Of a DNA stretch of 6,890 nucleotides, positions 4,648 through 6,890 are shown piece by piece. Within the stretch, counting starts at the first letter, position 1; each line of letters opens with the position of its first letter. Under the pieces are notes generated by a model. That model did not search any database, was not told the DNA's origin, and saw only the letters and a list, made by a program, of their open reading frames with translations. A program made the position numbers and the translations under genes. Source of the stretch: JAWXBM01 sp964602895 (GTDB lineage: Bacteria > Pseudomonadota > Gammaproteobacteria > Xanthomonadales > SZUA-36); contig CAZRTG010000185.1 of assembly GCA_964602895.1 (NCBI GenBank), positions 1-6,890 of the forward strand, given 5' to 3'.

Positions 4648-6890
4648 CCGCCGCAGGCAAGATAGGGTCAACTTTGCTGCAACCCGGCCCGGACAAGTGG
4701 CTTCGGCCACCTGTTTGAGGCGTTACCTGGATCTGGGTGCTGATCCGCTCTTTCAGAGCAGGCACATGCGAAATAACACCGATCAGTTTTCCGTCATGCT
4801 GCAGGCCCGCAAGCGTTTCAAGAGCGGTATCGAGGGCTTCCTCATCCAGTGTGCCAAAGCCTTCATCCAGAAATAGCGAATCCACCCGGACATTCTTGCT
4901 GGCCATTTGCGACAAACCCAGCGCCAGGGACAGGCTGACAATAAAGCTCTCGCCGCCTGAAAGATTCTTCGTGGAACGGATCTCCCCAGCCTGGTAGTTG
5001 TCAACCACGTTGAGTTCCAGCGGCTGGGCAACATCGCGATCGAGCAAGTAACGGTCGGTCATTTTCTGTAGCTGCCGGTTGGCATGACCAATCATCATTT
5101 CAAAAGTCAGCCCCTGGGCGAAATTGCGGTACTTCTTGCCGTCTGCGGAGCCAATCAATTCATGCAGATTTTCCCACCTGCGGAATTCTTTTTTCTGGGC
5201 CTCGATAGCCGCTTGTTTTTCTTTTACCCGCTCTTTAGCAGCCTTGTTTTCACTCAGCCTGTGCTTGAGCCCGGCAATGATTTCCCGTAATTCTTTCAGG
5301 GCTCCCTCGTACTGCTTGAATTGGGGTTCGAGTTCTTGCAGGGATTTATCGGTAACCTTTCGGGCTATTTCCGTGGCCAAGCGCGCTTCCCGGTCCTCTT
5401 GCCTGGCTCTCAGGTCTGTTTCACGCTCATCCAGTTCCTTGGCTTTAGCCATCAACTCACGCCGCCATTCAGCCGGACGTCTGGCCTTCAGAAACTGCGC
5501 TTCATTGGAAAAATCTACTGGCACAAGCGCGGCAAAGAATTTGGTTTCGAGCATTCTCAACTCCGGCTCTTGCTGGTCGATACGCTTTTTCAGGGATCCG
5601 ACATGGGCCTTTGCGGTATTCCACTTTTGCTGCAGTTCAGCGTGCCGATCTCTGGCCTGCCTTTCGGTCTGTTCGGCCGCAGTAACCGCCTGGTTCAAGC
5701 GGAGCTCCTCATCATCAGGATTCTTATCGCCGTACAGTGCGTTACGCTCGACCTTTACGCTGGCGACTTCCTTTTTCAAGATTTCCAGACGCTCCCGCTT
5801 TTCAGTCAGTGCGATACCTTGGATTTCGATAACCGCTTCAAGGCGCTTCACATCGCTGTCGAGCTCGGCAATCTGCTTCTCGATGTTCGCCTTTTTCTTA
5901 ACCTGAGCTTGCCATGCCTGCAGCCGCGTTTTAAGCGTCTTGAGCAGTGATGAAATGTCTTTCTCGGGAATGTCGGTAACGCCCAGCGGAAGAAGTTTTT
6001 TCGATACGGCCTGCTTGCGCTCAATAAAATCAGCGCGGAGCTTTTCCAGGCCTTCTTTCATCTCGGCAAGGCCTTTCTCGGCGACCTTCTTGTCATTGGC
6101 CGCCGCTGACTCCTGCTTTTCAGCATCCGTCAGTTTTTTGCGAGCCAGACTTTCAGCTTCTTCGAATTTCCTGATGGCAGCGTCCTGTTCCTCAGCCTTA
6201 TTGATCAGCCTGCTCAGCGCATCGATCTTCTGTTCGGTTTCATCGGCGGCAGGAACATTTCCTTCCGCAAAGGGGTGTTCGGTTGCACCACAAAGCGGAC
6301 AGGGCTTGCCGTCTTCCAGTTTTGCCCGGTGCTCTTCAAGCTCCGCTATTTTTGTCAGGAACGCCATTTCACGCAGCAGGGTTTCCTTCTCGGCGCGATA
6401 TTCTCGCAACAAGCGGCCCTTCAATAGCTGGCTTGCAGCATCTTTGCTTTGCTGCAGCTGTTGTGATGCGCCATTCAGCTCCTGCTTACGAATGCCGCAT
6501 TGCTTCTGATGGTCGTCGAGTGACTTTGTTGCCTGCTCCAATGCTCTCGCGGCCTTTTCTTGCTCGGCTTCTTTTTGACGGATGTCTTTTTGCCTTGAGA
6601 GCAAGCCACTCAGCTGTTCTTCAACACCGGCCAGTCCACTGATCAGCCATTCATCCCTTGCATGCTCTTTGAGATACCCCCCAACCAGTACCAGCGCCTC
6701 ATGAGCCTTGGAACGTGTTTCCTGTTCTTTGAGGCTGGCCTGTTTGTCTGCATCAATCTTTGCCGCATCCTTCTTGCAGCCCTCTTCACCTTCCGCAACC
6801 GCCTTTTTCTGATCGCCCAGTTTCTGATCAAGGGATCGAACCTTCTGTAACGCAGGCGCTGCAGCTTTCAGTTCTTCCCTGATTCGAGCG
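4637..6890 (-). CDS. sbcC: Exonuclease subunit SbcC, C-terminal 750 residues (partial, 5' end outside window)
   Basis: SbcC is the Rad50-like SMC ATPase of the SbcCD nuclease, which cuts DNA hairpins and processes double-strand ends. The frame is open from the window edge (base 6889) to TAG at 4639-4637. The apparent start at 6604 is only an internal TTG, because 95 further in-frame codons lie upstream without a stop. In order on the minus strand there is a coiled-coil arm, the zinc hook CPLC (6301-6290) in KPCPLCGATEHPF, a second Glu/Lys-rich coiled coil of roughly 400 residues, the ABC signature LSGGES (4963-4946), Walker B SLFLDEG, the D-loop GTLD, and the switch histidine in VISHVPAL. The roughly 550 residues after the hook fit the length of E. 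coli SbcC. Walker A and the first coiled coil must lie beyond 6890, probably with sbcD further upstream. The extreme C-terminus (GPGCSKVDPILPAAEAG) looks family-variable. Confidence 0.95.
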   Translation of the reverse strand, partial: ARIREELKAAAPALQKVRSLDQKLGDQKKAVAEGEEGCKKDAAKIDADKQASLKEQETRSKAHEALVLVGGYLKEHARDEWLISGLAGVEEQLSGLLSRQKDIRQKEAEQEKAARALEQATKSLDDHQKQCGIRKQELNGASQQLQQSKDAASQLLKGRLLREYRAEKETLLREMAFLTKIAELEEHRAKLEDGKPCPLCGATEHPFAEGNVPAADETEQKIDALSRLINKAEEQDAAIRKFEEAESLARKKLTDAEKQESAAANDKKVAEKGLAEMKEGLEKLRADFIERKQAVSKKLLPLGVTDIPEKDISSLLKTLKTRLQAWQAQVKKKANIEKQIAELDSDVKRLEAVIEIQGIALTEKRERLEILKKEVASVKVERNALYGDKNPDDEELRLNQAVTAAEQTERQARDRHAELQQKWNTAKAHVGSLKKRIDQQEPELRMLETKFFAALVPVDFSNEAQFLKARRPAEWRRELMAKAKELDERETDLRARQEDREARLATEIARKVTDKSLQELEPQFKQYEGALKELREIIAGLKHRLSENKAAKERVKEKQAAIEAQKKEFRRWENLHELIGSADGKKYRNFAQGLTFEMMIGHANRQLQKMTDRYLLDRDVAQPLELNVVDNYQAGEIRSTKNLSGGESFIVSLSLALGLSQMASKNVRVDSLFLDEGFGTLDEEALDTALETLAGLQHDGKLIGVISHVPALKERISTQIQVTPQTGGRSHLSGPGCSKVDPILPAAEAG

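Noticed and set aside
5124..5906. 260-codon serine-rich plus-strand frame, with others at 5321-5950 and 5940-6509
   Set aside because: These are antisense to the sbcC coiled coil. Ser/Phe/Leu-rich antisense frames are expected opposite Glu/Lys/Leu-rich coding sequence.
6602..6604. TTG at 6604 as the start of a shorter SbcC-like protein
   Set aside because: The frame continues upstream without a stop to the window edge, and the upstream residues are typical SbcC coiled coil, so this is an internal leucine codon.

Overview
The window looks like chromosomal DNA of a Gram-negative bacterium, most likely a gammaproteobacterium with moderate GC. The reasons are an outer-membrane-type lipoprotein signal, Shine-Dalgarno starts, a RIO1-type kinase close in sequence to those of Pseudomonas relatives as I recall them, and an SbcC of the usual proteobacterial layout. 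No rRNA, tRNA, CRISPR array or transposase gene was seen. The species cannot be named from this sequence.

Layout: (1) 1-803 is a compact toxin-antitoxin cassette. An AbrB-fold antitoxin (vapB type) and a PIN-domain toxin (vapC type) overlap by ATGA. They sit behind a well-formed promoter with four regularly spaced operator half-sites, and copies of one palindromic repeat bracket the cassette. (2) 818-2787 (minus strand) holds a secreted protein of unknown family followed by a lipoprotein of the cardiolipin synthase / phospholipase D superfamily, probably co-transcribed. (3) 2842-2897 is a short array of 11-12 bp imperfect tandem repeats. (4) 2903-3760 (minus) is a RIO1-family protein kinase/ATPase. 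(5) 3865-4021 is a palindrome-rich, MITE-like element lying between divergent genes. (6) 4090-4629 (plus) is a DUF1993 protein of unknown function. (7) 4637 to the window end (minus) is the C-terminal 750 residues of SbcC, the Rad50-like subunit of the SbcCD nuclease; its N-terminal Walker A half lies outside the window.

The genes do not form one pathway. The vapBC pair is self-regulating accessory DNA. The PLD lipoprotein and its secreted neighbour probably act in the envelope. RIO1, DUF1993 and SbcC are ordinary chromosomal genes. The most unusual content is non-coding: two unrelated palindromic repeat families (one bracketing the toxin-antitoxin module, one MITE-like) plus a helical-period tandem repeat. 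I found no convincing new multi-gene system.
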